This document shows, one piece after another, positions 6,773 to 16,604 of a stretch of 64,000 nt of DNA. Both the position numbers and the translations under genes were made by a program. Each line of letters begins with the position of its first letter. Position 1 is the first letter of the stretch. Under the pieces are notes generated by a model that was not told the DNA's origin, made no database searches, and was given only the letters and a program-made list of their open reading frames with translations. The stretch comes from Chitinophagaceae bacterium UBA4407 (GTDB lineage Bacteria; Bacteroidota; Bacteroidia; Chitinophagales; Chitinophagaceae). Location: NCBI GenBank assembly GCA_002390845.1, contig DGQT01000099.1, positions 1-64,000 on the forward strand, written 5' to 3'.

Positions 6773-9022
6773 TTATTTTTTATCAGGAAGGGCAAACGCA
6801 ATATACTGATCGCCGGATTTGCTTCCGATCTTGCCCCCGCCGCAGGCAATAACCACATATTGTTTTCCATCTACGGTGTATGTAGCAGGTGTTGCATAGC
6901 CGGGCACGGGCAATTGCGCCTGCCATAAAAGTTTGCCTGTATTTTTATCGTAGGCATGCATCATGGCATCTTTGGAAGCTGCAATAAATACGAGCCCTCC
7001 CTTTGTTACCAATGGTCCGCCATAACATTCTGTACCGGTAACAGGGATACCAAGTTTGGTTAATTCGGGATATTCTCCCAGCGGCACTTTCCATAAGAGT
7101 TTGCCGGTGTTTAAGTTAACAGCATTCAGCGTTCCCCATGGTGGTTTAATACCGGGGTAGCCATCCTTATCAAGAAAACGGTTATAACCTGTCATGTTGT
7201 AAAAAACTTCATCAAGAATACTTTTCTTTTGAGGTTCCTTAGTAACAGGTTCTTTTGGTGGTGCTGCGCCTTTGGCTTTCGAGGTTGGTTCTTTTTCCTG
7301 CTCATTCAGCAGAAAAGCAAGCAGCGCCTTTTTTTCATTGTCGGTAATTTGTTTAAACGCCGGCATCATATTTTTTCCTCCATTGATTATTTTCCATGCC
7401 TGGCCTTCATTGTATTTTTTATCAAGATCAACCAATGAAGGATATGAAGTGCCGTTACCTTTTAATTCGGGGCCATGGCAAGACACACAATATCTGCCAT
7501 ACACGGATTTCCCCCTGCCTTCTAATGTACTTTCATCGCCTTTTACCACATCAACCATGGTAAGTATCCAGGGCATTTCACTGCTGTTAACATAGAGTAT
7601 TCCGGAGGCAGGGTCTACTGCTGCACCACCCCATTCGCCACCACCGTCGTAGCCGGGAAATATCCATGAGCTTTCTTTACTCGGCGGGGCAAACATCGCC
7701 TGGTATTTTACATTATTATATTGTGCCATCATTTCGTTGTGAACTTCAGGTGTGCGGTCTGTAATGTCTGCGGCACTGATGGTTTGTCTTGCAAATGGCT
7801 GTGGTAAAGTTGGAATTGGCTGTGTGGGCCAGGTTTCTTCGCCTGGCAAATCAGAAGCTGGAAATGGTTTTTCTTCAATGGGAAAAACAGGTTTGCCGGT
7901 GGTGCGGTCGAATAAAAAAATGAAGCCGTGTTTGGTGATTTGTGCAACAGCATCAATTTTTTTCCCATCATGATTTATAGTCACAAGATTTGGATTTGCA
8001 GGAAGATCGCGGTCCCACAGGTCGTGGTGTATGGTTTGATAATGCCAGAGATATTTTCCTGTAGCTGCATCCAGTGCGATGAGTGAGTTGCCATACAGGT
8101 TCTCGCCTTTACGCATGCCGCCATAAAAGTCACCGCCAACAGAACCAGTGGGTACATAAACAATACCCCTGACTTCATCTAATGCCATGCCCGACCAGTT
8201 ATTAGCACCGCCCAATTTTTTCCAGGCATCTTTATCGGGCCATGTTTCATAGTTTTTTTCGCCGGGGTAGGGGATGGTATGAAATATCCATTTTAGAGCG
8301 CCGGTACGTACATCAAATGCACGAACATGGCCGGGCGCAGCGTCTGCAGACTCACTTACACGCATGCCCATAATCAGCAGATCTTTATAAATAACACCCG
8401 GTGTTGTATTTACAATATAGGAATTGTATGTGCCGGTATCTCGGTCAAGATTTTCGGTTAAATCTATATAACCGTTTTTACCAAAACTTCTTACCGGTTT
8501 GCCATCTGCCACATTAATACTGTAGGTTTTAGAACCTACGCTGTAGATAATGCGTTTGTCAGCAGTTTTTTCATCCTGCCAGTAAATTACGCCCCGGGTA
8601 ACCTTATAAAATGCGTAGGGATCATTTTTCAAAGCTGTGTCTTCTGTTGCAGGATTGAACAACCATTTTTTTTCACCCGTGGCAGCATTTAATGCAAACA
8701 GTTTTAATTGTGGTGTGGTGCCATACAGTATGCCATCAATCATGATGGGGTTGCATTGATTTTGTGTACGGTTATTCGTGTCCTTGTCACCTGAACTGTA
8801 TGTCCATGCAACCTGTAGTTGTGTTACGTTATCAGTATTAATTTCTTCATTCGATGAATAACGTATACCATCTTTAGAACCGGCATAAGTGGTCCAGCCG
8901 CTGTAATCTTTCGGGGTTTCAGAAGTGTTTTTGCACGAAGTAAAACCTGCAATAAAAAGAAGGAATAAAAATTTCAAAAGATTGTATGCAGTGGAAGCAA
9001 CATTGTTAGAATAATTTTTCAT
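6773..9022 (-). CDS. PQQ-dependent dehydrogenase with embedded cytochrome c domain
   Basis: A 749-residue quinoprotein resembling membrane glucose dehydrogenase (Gcd). The N-terminus is a lipoprotein signal (FLFLLFIAGFTSC), predicting a periplasmic or outer-membrane lipoprotein rather than the multi-helix anchor of Gcd. An eight-bladed propeller is split: blades in residues about 40-500, then a cytochrome c insert with CVSCH near 512 and axial methionine in GGKNMMPAF, then the last blades at about 610-749 (ECYGGPLVTKGGLVFIAA, QYVVIACGGGK). It would oxidise a sugar or alcohol with PQQ and pass electrons to its own heme. The substrate is unknown. No pqq biosynthesis genes occur here, so cofactor may be imported or made elsewhere. 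Confidence 0.92.
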   Translation of the reverse strand: MKNYSNNVASTAYNLLKFLFLLFIAGFTSCKNTSETPKDYSGWTTYAGSKDGIRYSSNEEINTDNVTQLQVAWTYSSGDKDTNNRTQNQCNPIMIDGILYGTTPQLKLFALNAATGEKKWLFNPATEDTALKNDPYAFYKVTRGVIYWQDEKTADKRIIYSVGSKTYSINVADGKPVRSFGKNGYIDLTENLDRDTGTYNSYIVNTTPGVIYKDLLIMGMRVSESADAAPGHVRAFDVRTGALKWIFHTIPYPGEKNYETWPDKDAWKKLGGANNWSGMALDEVRGIVYVPTGSVGGDFYGGMRKGENLYGNSLIALDAATGKYLWHYQTIHHDLWDRDLPANPNLVTINHDGKKIDAVAQITKHGFIFLFDRTTGKPVFPIEEKPFPASDLPGEETWPTQPIPTLPQPFARQTISAADITDRTPEVHNEMMAQYNNVKYQAMFAPPSKESSWIFPGYDGGGEWGGAAVDPASGILYVNSSEMPWILTMVDVVKGDESTLEGRGKSVYGRYCVSCHGPELKGNGTSYPSLVDLDKKYNEGQAWKIINGGKNMMPAFKQITDNEKKALLAFLLNEQEKEPTSKAKGAAPPKEPVTKEPQKKSILDEVFYNMTGYNRFLDKDGYPGIKPPWGTLNAVNLNTGKLLWKVPLGEYPELTKLGIPVTGTECYGGPLVTKGGLVFIAASKDAMMHAYDKNTGKLLWQAQLPVPGYATPATYTVDGKQYVVIACGGGKIGSKSGDQYIAFALPDKK

Positions 9023-9109
9023 GATAACTTTTTTGAAGCAGTTTAAAGAAGGCGCTTTGAAATTATAAAAATAATATGGTTGTCAATTTTTTTATTTATC
9101 ACAACATGT

Positions 9110-9300
9110 ATTAAGTGATTTTATGAAACAGGCATTTGAGCCTTGTGGCATCTTTGTTGCGTCGCATTACATTCATCGTTCGGATTATGAATGAAGCTTT
9201 TGGAAAACTGCCACCACTTGCACATTGCCGCCAAAAGATATGTTGATGAAGTGATTGCGACGCAACCAGGCTGCCATGAAATACAGGAGCAGGTATCATA
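9110..9300. repeat. Palindromic element, complete, divergent variant
   Basis: L core GTTGCGTCGCATTACATTCA at 9156-9175 and R core ending ATTGCGACGCAAC at 9247-9266, with a loop of about 70 bases. The CATTCATCGTTC following the L core matches the variant at 51188 (CGTTCATCGTTC), so the two form a subfamily. It occupies the divergent gap 9023-9446; nothing else is seen in that gap. Confidence 0.7.
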
Positions 9301-9446
9301 AAATAAATATTCCTATCCCCGACTTTTGGCATTGCCCAATCTTAAACAGTATTCCTATTTCCTTTTTCTTTTTTACTACGACTAAAAAACAGCACTGTTT
9401 TTTAAAATTCATAATACATATATAAACACCATTTAATCTCAGTGAT

Positions 9447-9959
9447 ATGAAAACAGGTAAAATGATAACCATCACTTCGGGCATAATTGCCGTACTGTTG
9501 TGGTTCGTGCTTTTCGGACTTGGTATATTTATCAGTTCTAAGCCCTACCGGGAAGCATTGGTGCAAAACCTTGACTGGTCATCTTTTTTCATTAGCCTTT
9601 TAACTTATACCCCAACAAATATTGCATTCCTAAGTCTTGCTGCAGCTTTTTGCGGAGGTTGTTCAAGCAATTTATCTATTGCAGTAAAAATTAAAATGAA
9701 TGAACCACTTGATAACAGTGCCACATCACAAATTATTACCAGCCAGAATCCATTCAATTGTATGTTAAGAGGGTTTGTGGTTTATATAGCATTTTTAGCA
9801 GGCATGTACATTATAGTTAACGCCCCTTTTGCTGCACCTACTCAGGAAGAGTATGCCCGTGCCGCTGGCGTTGTAAGCCTGTTGGCTTATGTTACCGGGT
9901 ATGATCAATCCAACTTTCTTAACCTGATAAACCTTAGTTCAAGACTCAGGAGAGAATAA
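9447..9959 (+). CDS. Hypothetical integral membrane protein
   Basis: A 170-residue protein with about four hydrophobic segments (residues about 8-30, 48-72, 106-127 and 138-150). A GGCSSN motif follows the second helix, and the polar loop between helices 2 and 3 (KIKMNEPLDNSATSQII) is charged. I recognise no family. Codon usage and composition are like those of its neighbours. It is monocistronic, with a hairpin downstream. Confidence 0.7.
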   Translation: MKTGKMITITSGIIAVLLWFVLFGLGIFISSKPYREALVQNLDWSSFFISLLTYTPTNIAFLSLAAAFCGGCSSNLSIAVKIKMNEPLDNSATSQIITSQNPFNCMLRGFVVYIAFLAGMYIIVNAPFAAPTQEEYARAAGVVSLLAYVTGYDQSNFLNLINLSSRLRRE

Positions 9960-9988
9960 CCAATCAAAATTTGAATAGTACATTTTAA

Positions 9989-10016
9989 AGCCCGGCATAT
10001 GTATATTACCGGGCTT
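9989..10016 (+). terminator. Hairpin terminator after the 9447 gene
   Basis: AAGCCCGG pairs with CCGGGCTT around a 12-base loop, followed by CTCTTG. The T-tract is poor, so termination strength is uncertain. The rest of 9960-10266 shows nothing else recognisable. Confidence 0.5.
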
Positions 10017-10266
10017 CTCTTGCATTGTACAATTTTACTGAATAACATGTTTGTGGTAAAACCTTTTTACAGACCACTATAGTTCTCCGGTCATTAGCGC
10101 TGCCTTGATAGCTGCACATATTTTGGTAAAGTGCAGCAAACCTGTTACATCAATTGCTGGTATGCGGTAATTATTTATAATGATAAGTATCATTTTCTAT
10201 ACCAACCATTATCATATTTTGTTTAAAAAAACCTACAGAATTTTGTTAGGTAACAAAAACAATGAA

Positions 10267-11709
10267 ATGAAAAACATATTTACCTATAGCATTTTCTTAA
10301 TGCTATGCAACATTCCTGCTTTTTCGCAGTGGTCAACAGATTCTTTAATAAACGTTTGCGCCAATGATGCGGTTTGTACCAAAGGAACTAAAACAATGTT
10401 CGTGAATTACGGCAGTTGGGAGCTTTACGACGTAAACACATTTAGCTCAACAACCGGTTTGATATCTCTTGGCCGTAATGCAATTAAGGTGGCTTCAGTT
10501 AATAATATCGCCTACTTCGGCGGTGGCCAGTATGGCCCTTTCACTGACCCTGTTTACACAAAAAATGTGGATGTCTACAATTTCAATACAAATACGTGGA
10601 CGTTAAATAAGTTGAGCAGAGCACGTGAAGTGGGTGCTGCAGCTTCAATTGGCAATAAAATCCTTTTTGCCGGTGGACGCGATGCAATTAATATGTATAA
10701 CACCGTTGATATTTTCAACGCTAACACAGGTGTAAGAACTACGGCAAAACTCTCTAAGGCACGCACTGATATTGCAGTCGCTGTAAACGGCAGCAAGGTG
10801 GTATTTGCAGGTGGATGGTTTTTTGATTTTTCTTACAACCGGCCCGCTTCCAATGCAGTGGATATTTACGACGCAGCCACAGCTACATGGTCTCAGGCTA
10901 CCCTGTCTCAAAAAAGACAAGGCATCAGTGTAGCTTCTGTAGGAAACAAAATTGTATTTGCAGGCGGTGTTCCTAATTCGGGAGGAACCAATGCAGTGGA
11001 TATTTATGATGTTTCAACCAACACTTGGTCTACAGCAGCTTTGTCTGCACAGCGAAACGGTATGACGGTAAACGTAGTTGGTAATAAAGCTTATTTTGCC
11101 AGCGGGGTAGGGGCTCCCAATAAAGTGGATGTTTACGATGCAACCACAAATACCTGGAATGTGCTCACCATGCCATTAAATCTTGTATCAGCTGCAGGCG
11201 TCGTAATAAACGGGCAACTGTTTTATGCAGGTGGCTACGATCCTGTAACCTATGCCGTTTCAAATGCCCTGCAGGTTTATGATATCGCAACCAATAGCTG
11301 GACGGTTGGCACCATTTCACAGGCAAGGGCAGGCAGCACTGTTGTTAACGTAGGCAATGTTACGTTGTTTGCAGGGGGATTTACAAAAGTTACTTACCCC
11401 GTCACAGGCTCAACGAGAATAGATATTTATACAGCAGCGATGAATATTATAGCTAAAGCAAACAACTTTGATTTTAAGATATTTCCAAACCCTGTGGTTA
11501 ATGAAGTCAGTTTTTCAGTAACAACCGAAACTACTAAGTTGCCATTGTTGATCAGGCTGTATAACGATAATGGAAACCTGGTTGCAGCATATAAAATAAC
11601 AAACAAAGATGCAGTGCTCCGCCTGGGGAATATTCCGCAAGGCAAATATATTTTATCAGCTCAGGATGCATCAGGAAACATTGTAAGTAAAATACTCTTT
11701 AAACAGTAA
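10267..11709 (+). CDS. Kelch-repeat protein with T9SS type A sorting domain
   Basis: A 480-residue secreted protein. The ATG at 10267 gives a clean signal peptide (MKNIFTYSIFLMLCNIPAFS); an in-frame ATG at 10180 would put 29 polar residues before it, so the later start is chosen. At least six kelch-type blades follow, each with an AGG turn, a DIYD/DVYD strand and an NTW or ATW step, forming a predicted beta-propeller. Residues about 405-480 are a type A (Por secretion tail) domain starting FKIFPNPV and ending ILFKQ, which directs export through the type IX system to the cell surface. The ligand is unknown. Confidence 0.9.
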   Translation: MKNIFTYSIFLMLCNIPAFSQWSTDSLINVCANDAVCTKGTKTMFVNYGSWELYDVNTFSSTTGLISLGRNAIKVASVNNIAYFGGGQYGPFTDPVYTKNVDVYNFNTNTWTLNKLSRAREVGAAASIGNKILFAGGRDAINMYNTVDIFNANTGVRTTAKLSKARTDIAVAVNGSKVVFAGGWFFDFSYNRPASNAVDIYDAATATWSQATLSQKRQGISVASVGNKIVFAGGVPNSGGTNAVDIYDVSTNTWSTAALSAQRNGMTVNVVGNKAYFASGVGAPNKVDVYDATTNTWNVLTMPLNLVSAAGVVINGQLFYAGGYDPVTYAVSNALQVYDIATNSWTVGTISQARAGSTVVNVGNVTLFAGGFTKVTYPVTGSTRIDIYTAAMNIIAKANNFDFKIFPNPVVNEVSFSVTTETTKLPLLIRLYNDNGNLVAAYKITNKDAVLRLGNIPQGKYILSAQDASGNIVSKILFKQ

Positions 11710-11727
11710 AGGCATAGCAGCAATTTT

Positions 11728-12060
11728 TATTAGCCCGGCAAAGAATAAGAATCATCTTTTCTTGCCACGCTCGTTTCACAGTTCCACTTTCATGGCAACT
11801 TGTAAACAGCCGTGGCAGCCTGATCCGGACTTGTCCCGGGATCGCACACTTGTAGTAAGTAAGGCAGCTTTTATTGCAGCGTAGATTGAAGCAGAGCGTG
11901 GCTGAAAATTTCCAGTGCCGCCATTATTGTATTGTTACCTGTAACAACCCCGCTTCAATCTACGCTTCGGTAAAAGCTCATTGATAATATAACCGTACAA
12001 GTGAGTGACACAAGGGACGATGATAGCAGCAATACTGCTGGTAAACAAAAGACTTGTACT
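11728..12060. repeat. Palindromic element, complete, with core insertion
   Basis: The outer end AGCCCGGC is at about 11732. The L core is split: CTTGCC at 11761-11766, an insert at 11767-11841, then TCGCACACTTGTA at 11842-11854. The inner arms GCTTTTATTGCAGCGTAGAT (11867-11886) and its partner at 11952-11978 pair well. The R core at 11995-12014 is the other subtype, GTACAAGTGAGTGACACAAG. No gene is seen in 11710-12140. Confidence 0.82.
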
Positions 12061-12140
12061 ACATAGTTATAGAGCCTGGAAATTTCTATAGCTTCAGCGA
12101 ACGCTTCTTATTATTGTACTGAGGAAATAGCTAAAAAATA

Positions 12141-13577
12141 TTAAGGTTTAACGGCATCTGTAAAAAAATCATACATCGCGGCCCTGCCGTTGGCGAGGTT
12201 TATACACCAAAGAACATTGCACTGGCCACTAGCTAATTCCTTATTGTTAAGACCAAAAATAAAAAGCTGTTTGCTGGTGCAGATCCAATCAATCAACTGA
12301 TGCAGTTGAGTATCAAATGTCCATTCCACTTTCCCATCTTTGTGCACCATGCTTACCTGTATATTTCCTTCGTTGCCAATTTTATCTTTATGCAATACCA
12401 GGAAATTTTCACCACCATTTAAATGAATGGGAACCCCTGTTGTTTTATCAAGTAAAAAACCACCCTCTAAGAAAAATGAAGATGCGTTTTGTACCGTTGC
12501 CGAATCCTTATTGAAAATTGCATCATCGCTTTTATCAATTGTATATCCTGAAACAAAAAATTGCCTGCGTGCCGTTTCTTCATACGCTGGGGTGTAGCGA
12601 ATATGATCGTAAAGTTTTTCAAATTCTTCTTTGGTGTAAAGTCCAAACCATTTTCCGTTAATCGTATCCTGGCTGGTAACAATTGAATTATAGCTTAAGC
12701 CTGTTTGCTGCAACGATTCAATTTTATCCATCACCTCTCTTAATCCGCTGTTACGTTTTTCAAGCGTACTTTTTAAGTTGCCCAAGCTATCCCGTTTTTT
12801 ATATAAAGTATCCCGACGTTTATAATAAACACTTTGTAAACGGCTGTACTCTTTCCCGTTAATCTTGCCTGCAGCATATTGTTTTGAAGCATTGTAATAA
12901 TCGTTCTTGTAAAAAGAATCAATCTCAGCGCGGTTTTTATTTCCTTCTTTTTCTACTTGCTGCAAAAGCATTTTAAACCCATTGTCGTTGGCTGAATATT
13001 CACTTGACGTGGCAATTAAAGACTTTGTATTCAGTTGCCATTTGGTGCCATCACTGGCGGTAAAATAGATCTGGCTATCACTGTTATTAAAGGAGTAATA
13101 AGTTCTTTCAGCCGGAAATTTTCCTTTAAGCGCAGGGTTCTTTTCTTCCAGCTTTTTTATATCTGCTGTAGCCTTCAATGTAAATGGGTCAAAAGCCATC
13201 AGTTCACCCATAAACAACCATGCCTGCCCGTTTGATGCACCCAGTATTTCAACAGGATAGTTTTTTAAATCTTCCGCGTCTTTTATCTTTTGTGCAAGTA
13301 TTTTCTTTCCGGTAACAGCATCATTGCACTGTATGGAGTAATCGGTGTTTACCGTTTTCTGTATAAACCCACCATTCTGCGAATACGAAACGGTTTTATC
13401 AAACTTCACGATCGAAAAAATAATTGATTGTGTATCCTTCTCAAAGTAAAGCGCCCTTGGCATTGCAGAACGCTCGTCGTACTTCGCCAGGCAACTACGC
13501 ATTAAAAAGAATAGCCCAAATACAAACGCTATCACTAAAAATGCACCCCCAAAAATTGTTTTGCGGAACAGGCTCAT
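12141..13577 (-). CDS. Hypothetical membrane-anchored protein
   Basis: A 478-residue protein with one N-terminal transmembrane segment (about residues 9-27), then a predicted extracytoplasmic region. A strongly charged segment at about 225-290, rich in K, E, R and D, looks like a helical or coiled-coil insertion. Flanking beta-rich segments (WLFMGELMAFDPFTL, KLFIFGLNNKELASG-like blades) resemble PQQ-like propeller repeats, and the C-terminus mentions a cysteine-containing VLWCINLANGRA strand. I do not recognise a named family, and there are no catalytic motifs. It is monocistronic. Confidence 0.72.
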   Translation of the reverse strand: MSLFRKTIFGGAFLVIAFVFGLFFLMRSCLAKYDERSAMPRALYFEKDTQSIIFSIVKFDKTVSYSQNGGFIQKTVNTDYSIQCNDAVTGKKILAQKIKDAEDLKNYPVEILGASNGQAWLFMGELMAFDPFTLKATADIKKLEEKNPALKGKFPAERTYYSFNNSDSQIYFTASDGTKWQLNTKSLIATSSEYSANDNGFKMLLQQVEKEGNKNRAEIDSFYKNDYYNASKQYAAGKINGKEYSRLQSVYYKRRDTLYKKRDSLGNLKSTLEKRNSGLREVMDKIESLQQTGLSYNSIVTSQDTINGKWFGLYTKEEFEKLYDHIRYTPAYEETARRQFFVSGYTIDKSDDAIFNKDSATVQNASSFFLEGGFLLDKTTGVPIHLNGGENFLVLHKDKIGNEGNIQVSMVHKDGKVEWTFDTQLHQLIDWICTSKQLFIFGLNNKELASGQCNVLWCINLANGRAAMYDFFTDAVKP

Positions 13578-13641
13578 GTGGCAGTTTTTATTGCTAAAAT
13601 AAATACGGCTTTAAGATACAACAAACGCAAATAACTGTTAT

Positions 13642-13830
13642 TGACCCGGCTAAAGTTTTTCATAGCATCGCCTCTTGCGTCGCACTCTTGTACTTTAGGA
13701 AAGTAATGCAGCTTTTACCGAAGCATAGATTGCAGCGAATTTACGTGTTAGTCATCGTGAACTCCATGCCGGTGTTCCAGTCCTCACGAACCCCATATTC
13801 CACTGCGTGGCAACACGCAACGGGGCAACT
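13642..13830 (+). repeat. Palindromic element, L half with degraded right side
   Basis: The outer end GACCCGGC is at about 13643, the L core CTTGCGTCGCACTCTTGTAC at 13674-13693, and the inner arm GCTTTTACCGAAGCATAGAT at 13711-13730. A remnant of the right side (GTGGCAACACGCAAC) lies at about 13807-13821. It abuts the end of the pseudogene. Confidence 0.65.
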
Positions 13831-13836
13831 TTCATT

Positions 13837-14199
13837 TTATTTGTGGACACGATCCAAGCCGGGGTAGCCATCTCCGGTGAATCTTGGTTCACCTATTACT
13901 TTAAAACCATTGTTTCTTAACTGCTCGGCTAACAGGTTTACTTCTTCTGCAGAACTTGTAGAAACAGCAAAATGTATCAGTCCTTTATACTGCAGCATTA
14001 TATTTTTTGCGTTGCCGGATATACCCGGCATTTGCATAAGTTCGAGGCGTGGGCCTTTGTCGAAACTTAAAAATAAGCGGAAAATTGTTTTACCGGGTTT
14101 ATATATTTTGTGCCGGCTGTTGCATTAAAATAGGTGCAGTAAAAATGTTTATATTTTTTCCAGATCAGTACACCAGATAGCTAAATGTTCAATATGCAT
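13837..14199 (-). pseudogene. Glyoxalase/VOC-fold protein, frameshifted
   Basis: Read from the minus-strand ATG at 14199, the sequence gives MHIEHLAIWCTDLEKI and then TAA. A one-base shift continues as KHFYCTYFNATAGTKYINP through KQFSAYF and then TAA. A second one-base shift, at a run of five T where six would restore the frame, continues as LSFDKGPRLELMQMPGI to the stop at 13837. Joined, these give about 120 residues in the order expected of a single vicinal-oxygen-chelate (glyoxalase/bleomycin resistance) domain. The C-terminal end (GDGYPGLDRVHK) also looks altered where family members have a DPxGN motif. The intact 66-codon piece alone is not a plausible gene. Confidence 0.8.
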
Positions 14200-14362
14200 A
14201 AATCATTTTGTTGCAGTGAAAAATAGAAAAAAGTTAGCTCAATCATCGATTGTATAAGGCAATTATGCTATCAACTGATTTATCAGTTTTCAGTATTTTT
14301 TTGTGGAGGTAACTGCATGGCTTAGATTTATCCTGTAATTACAATCATTTAAAAATCTTGCT

Positions 14363-16336
14363 ATGAAAAAGTGTGGTTTGGTACGCCTGTGTTGTCTGCT
14401 TCTTTTTGCTGGCACAGAATCAATGGCCCAATCTTCTTTTCCTTCTATTGAACCCGTAAGTTTTTCAAAAGTGCAGATAGATGATCATTTCTGGAAACCA
14501 CGCATTGAAAAAGTAGCGCTTGTTACCATTCCGGTTTGTATAGACCAAACGGCAGTAAAAACACCACGCCTTAGAAATTTTGAAAAGGTAGCCCGGCATA
14601 AAGGCGAAAAACATGAAGGCATTTTTTATGATGACTCCGATGTGTATAAAGCACTTGAGGCAATAGCTTATGCCTTGAACGATCACCCTGATGCGGCGCT
14701 CGAAAAAAAAGCAGATGAGTGGATCGACATTATTGCAGCAGCTCAATTGCCTGATGGCTACCTTAATACTTATTTTACATTAGGCGACTTGAGCCAGCGC
14801 TGGACAGATATGAGCATGCATGAAGATTACAACGGCGGCCATTTAATTGAAGCAGCAGTAGCTTATTACCAGGCAACCGGTAAAAGAAAATTATTAGATG
14901 TTGCCATTCGTTTTGCAGATCATTTTGATTCATTGTTTGGCCCTTCAAAACGCCATTGGGTTACCGGCCACGAAGAGCTGGAACTTGCACTGGTTAAGCT
15001 TTACAAAACAACTAAGAATGAAAAATATTTAAACCTTTCTCACTGGCTGCTGGAAGAAAGGGGCCACGGTTATGCCAAAGGTTATACCTGGACCGACTGG
15101 AAAGACACAGCCTATGCGCAGGATAAAACACCTGTAAAAGAAACCAAAGAAATTACCGGTCATGCAGTAAGGGCCATGTACTTATATACCGGTGCCGCAG
15201 ATGTTGCTGCGGCAACAAATGACACCGGTTATATGCACGCCATGAAAAATGTTTGGGAAGATGTTGTTTACCGCAATATGTACATTACCGGGGGCATTGG
15301 TTCTTCAGGGAATAACGAAGGTTTTTCTGTTGACTATGACTTGCCAAACGATCACGCATATTGCGAGACCTGCGCATCGGTTGGTATGGTTTTCTGGAAC
15401 CAGCGCATGAATTTATTAACCGGCGAAAGCAAATACATGGATGTGCTCGAAAGAAGTTTATACAACGGCACACTCGATGGTTTATCGTTAAGCGGCGACC
15501 GGTTTTTTTATGGCAACCCGCTTGCCTCAAATGGTAATTATGAAAGAAGGGAATGGTTTGGTACGGCATGCTGCCCGGCAAACATTGCAAGGCTTATTGC
15601 TTCGCTTGGCAATTATATTTATGCAACATCCAATGATGCCATTTGGGTAAATCTTTTTGTGGGCAGCAATACCACCATACCACTTGCAAAAGGAAATATG
15701 TATGTGCAGCAGCAAACCAACTATCCCTGGGATGGCAGTATAAAAATCAATGTATCGCCTGAAAAGAAAATGAAATATAAATTGATGGTCCGCATTCCCG
15801 GATGGGCGCAAAACCAGCCTGTGCCGGGCAATACCTATCAATACCTGCAGGCAGGCGACCAGCATTTTACCATTACAGTAAACGGGCAGCCCGCTGAATA
15901 CACTATGCAAAATGGTTATGCGGTAATTGACAGGGAATGGAAAAAAGGCGATGAGTTGAACCTTAACCTGCCCATGGATATTAAAAGAATTACGGCAACC
16001 GAAAATGTGAAAGACGACCGCAACCGTGTGGCGCTCGAACGAGGCCCGCTGGTATATTGTATTGAACATACTGACAATAATGGCAGCGCCATGAATATTA
16101 TTTTGCCCGATAATGCAAGCCTTTCTTCTGCTTATAATGCGGCTCTTTTAAATGGCGTGGTAACCATTACCGGCGAAGCAACCGTAATAAAACCAACCAC
16201 CGATGGCAGCGGCATAGAAACCGTAAAACAAAACATTACCGCCATTCCTTATTACGCATGGGCAAACAGGGGAGAAGGACAAATGCAAATCTGGATACCA
16301 AGAAAAGCAGCAGGTATAAAAATAGAAACGAATTAA
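14363..16336 (+). CDS. Glycoside hydrolase family 127 (beta-L-arabinofuranosidase type)
   Basis: A 657-residue secreted enzyme with a signal peptide (MKKCGLVRLCCLLLFAGTESMAQ). An (alpha/alpha)6 catalytic domain follows (about 35-430), then beta domains. The family motifs are SMHEDYNGGHLIEAA (151-165), GGIGSSGNNEGF (310-321), AYCETCASVG (332-341) and GTACCPANIARL (400-411). By analogy with HypBA1, E335, C337, C403 and C404 would bind zinc, one of the paired cysteines would be the nucleophile, and E319 is a candidate acid/base. The enzyme would release L-arabinofuranose from plant-derived glycans in the periplasm. It stands alone; no other CAZyme or SusCD pair is adjacent. Confidence 0.93.
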   Translation: MKKCGLVRLCCLLLFAGTESMAQSSFPSIEPVSFSKVQIDDHFWKPRIEKVALVTIPVCIDQTAVKTPRLRNFEKVARHKGEKHEGIFYDDSDVYKALEAIAYALNDHPDAALEKKADEWIDIIAAAQLPDGYLNTYFTLGDLSQRWTDMSMHEDYNGGHLIEAAVAYYQATGKRKLLDVAIRFADHFDSLFGPSKRHWVTGHEELELALVKLYKTTKNEKYLNLSHWLLEERGHGYAKGYTWTDWKDTAYAQDKTPVKETKEITGHAVRAMYLYTGAADVAAATNDTGYMHAMKNVWEDVVYRNMYITGGIGSSGNNEGFSVDYDLPNDHAYCETCASVGMVFWNQRMNLLTGESKYMDVLERSLYNGTLDGLSLSGDRFFYGNPLASNGNYERREWFGTACCPANIARLIASLGNYIYATSNDAIWVNLFVGSNTTIPLAKGNMYVQQQTNYPWDGSIKINVSPEKKMKYKLMVRIPGWAQNQPVPGNTYQYLQAGDQHFTITVNGQPAEYTMQNGYAVIDREWKKGDELNLNLPMDIKRITATENVKDDRNRVALERGPLVYCIEHTDNNGSAMNIILPDNASLSSAYNAALLNGVVTITGEATVIKPTTDGSGIETVKQNITAIPYYAWANRGEGQMQIWIPRKAAGIKIETN

Positions 16337-16339
16337 AAT

Positions 16340-16480
16340 GATGGGCCCGGCTGAAGAATAGGAATGAAGCCTTGGTTGCGCCTGCCCCGACGAGCCTGAC
16401 GCAGGAAGGCGGAACTCGGGGTCGCACCCTTGTACGGTTGGATTATATATTAGCTTTTACCGCAGCGTAGATTGAAGCGA
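16340..16480 (+). repeat. Palindromic element, L half with core insertion (partner at 17760)
   Basis: The outer end GCCCGGC is at about 16345. GTTGCG at 16375-16380 is separated from TCGCACCCTTGTAC (16422-16435) by a 41-base insert rich in G and C that contains CCCCGA/TCGGGG arms. The inner arm 16440-16479 starts GGATTATATATTAGCTTTTA and is matched in reverse complement at 17763-17800, on the far side of the gene at 16839. Confidence 0.85.
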
Positions 16481-16491
16481 AGCATGACGTT

Positions 16492-16585
16492 CGTCACCCT
16501 GAATTTATTTCAGGGTCTCTTGAAGTGTGTAAGAAATGTTTTGCCAGGAGATGCCGAAATGATCCTGAAACAAGTTCAGGACGGC
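16492..16585. repeat. Inverted repeat of the CCTGAAnnnnnTTCAGG type
   Basis: The left arm around 16496-16518 (CCCTGAATTTATTTCAGGGT) pairs imperfectly with the right arm at 16549-16584 (GATCCTGAAACAAGTTCAGG). Each arm is itself palindromic. This resembles a repeat type common in many bacterial genomes. It can be read as an open frame but is not a protein gene. Confidence 0.7.
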
Positions 16586-16604
16586 CTGACGGCAATGCAC
16601 TCTT

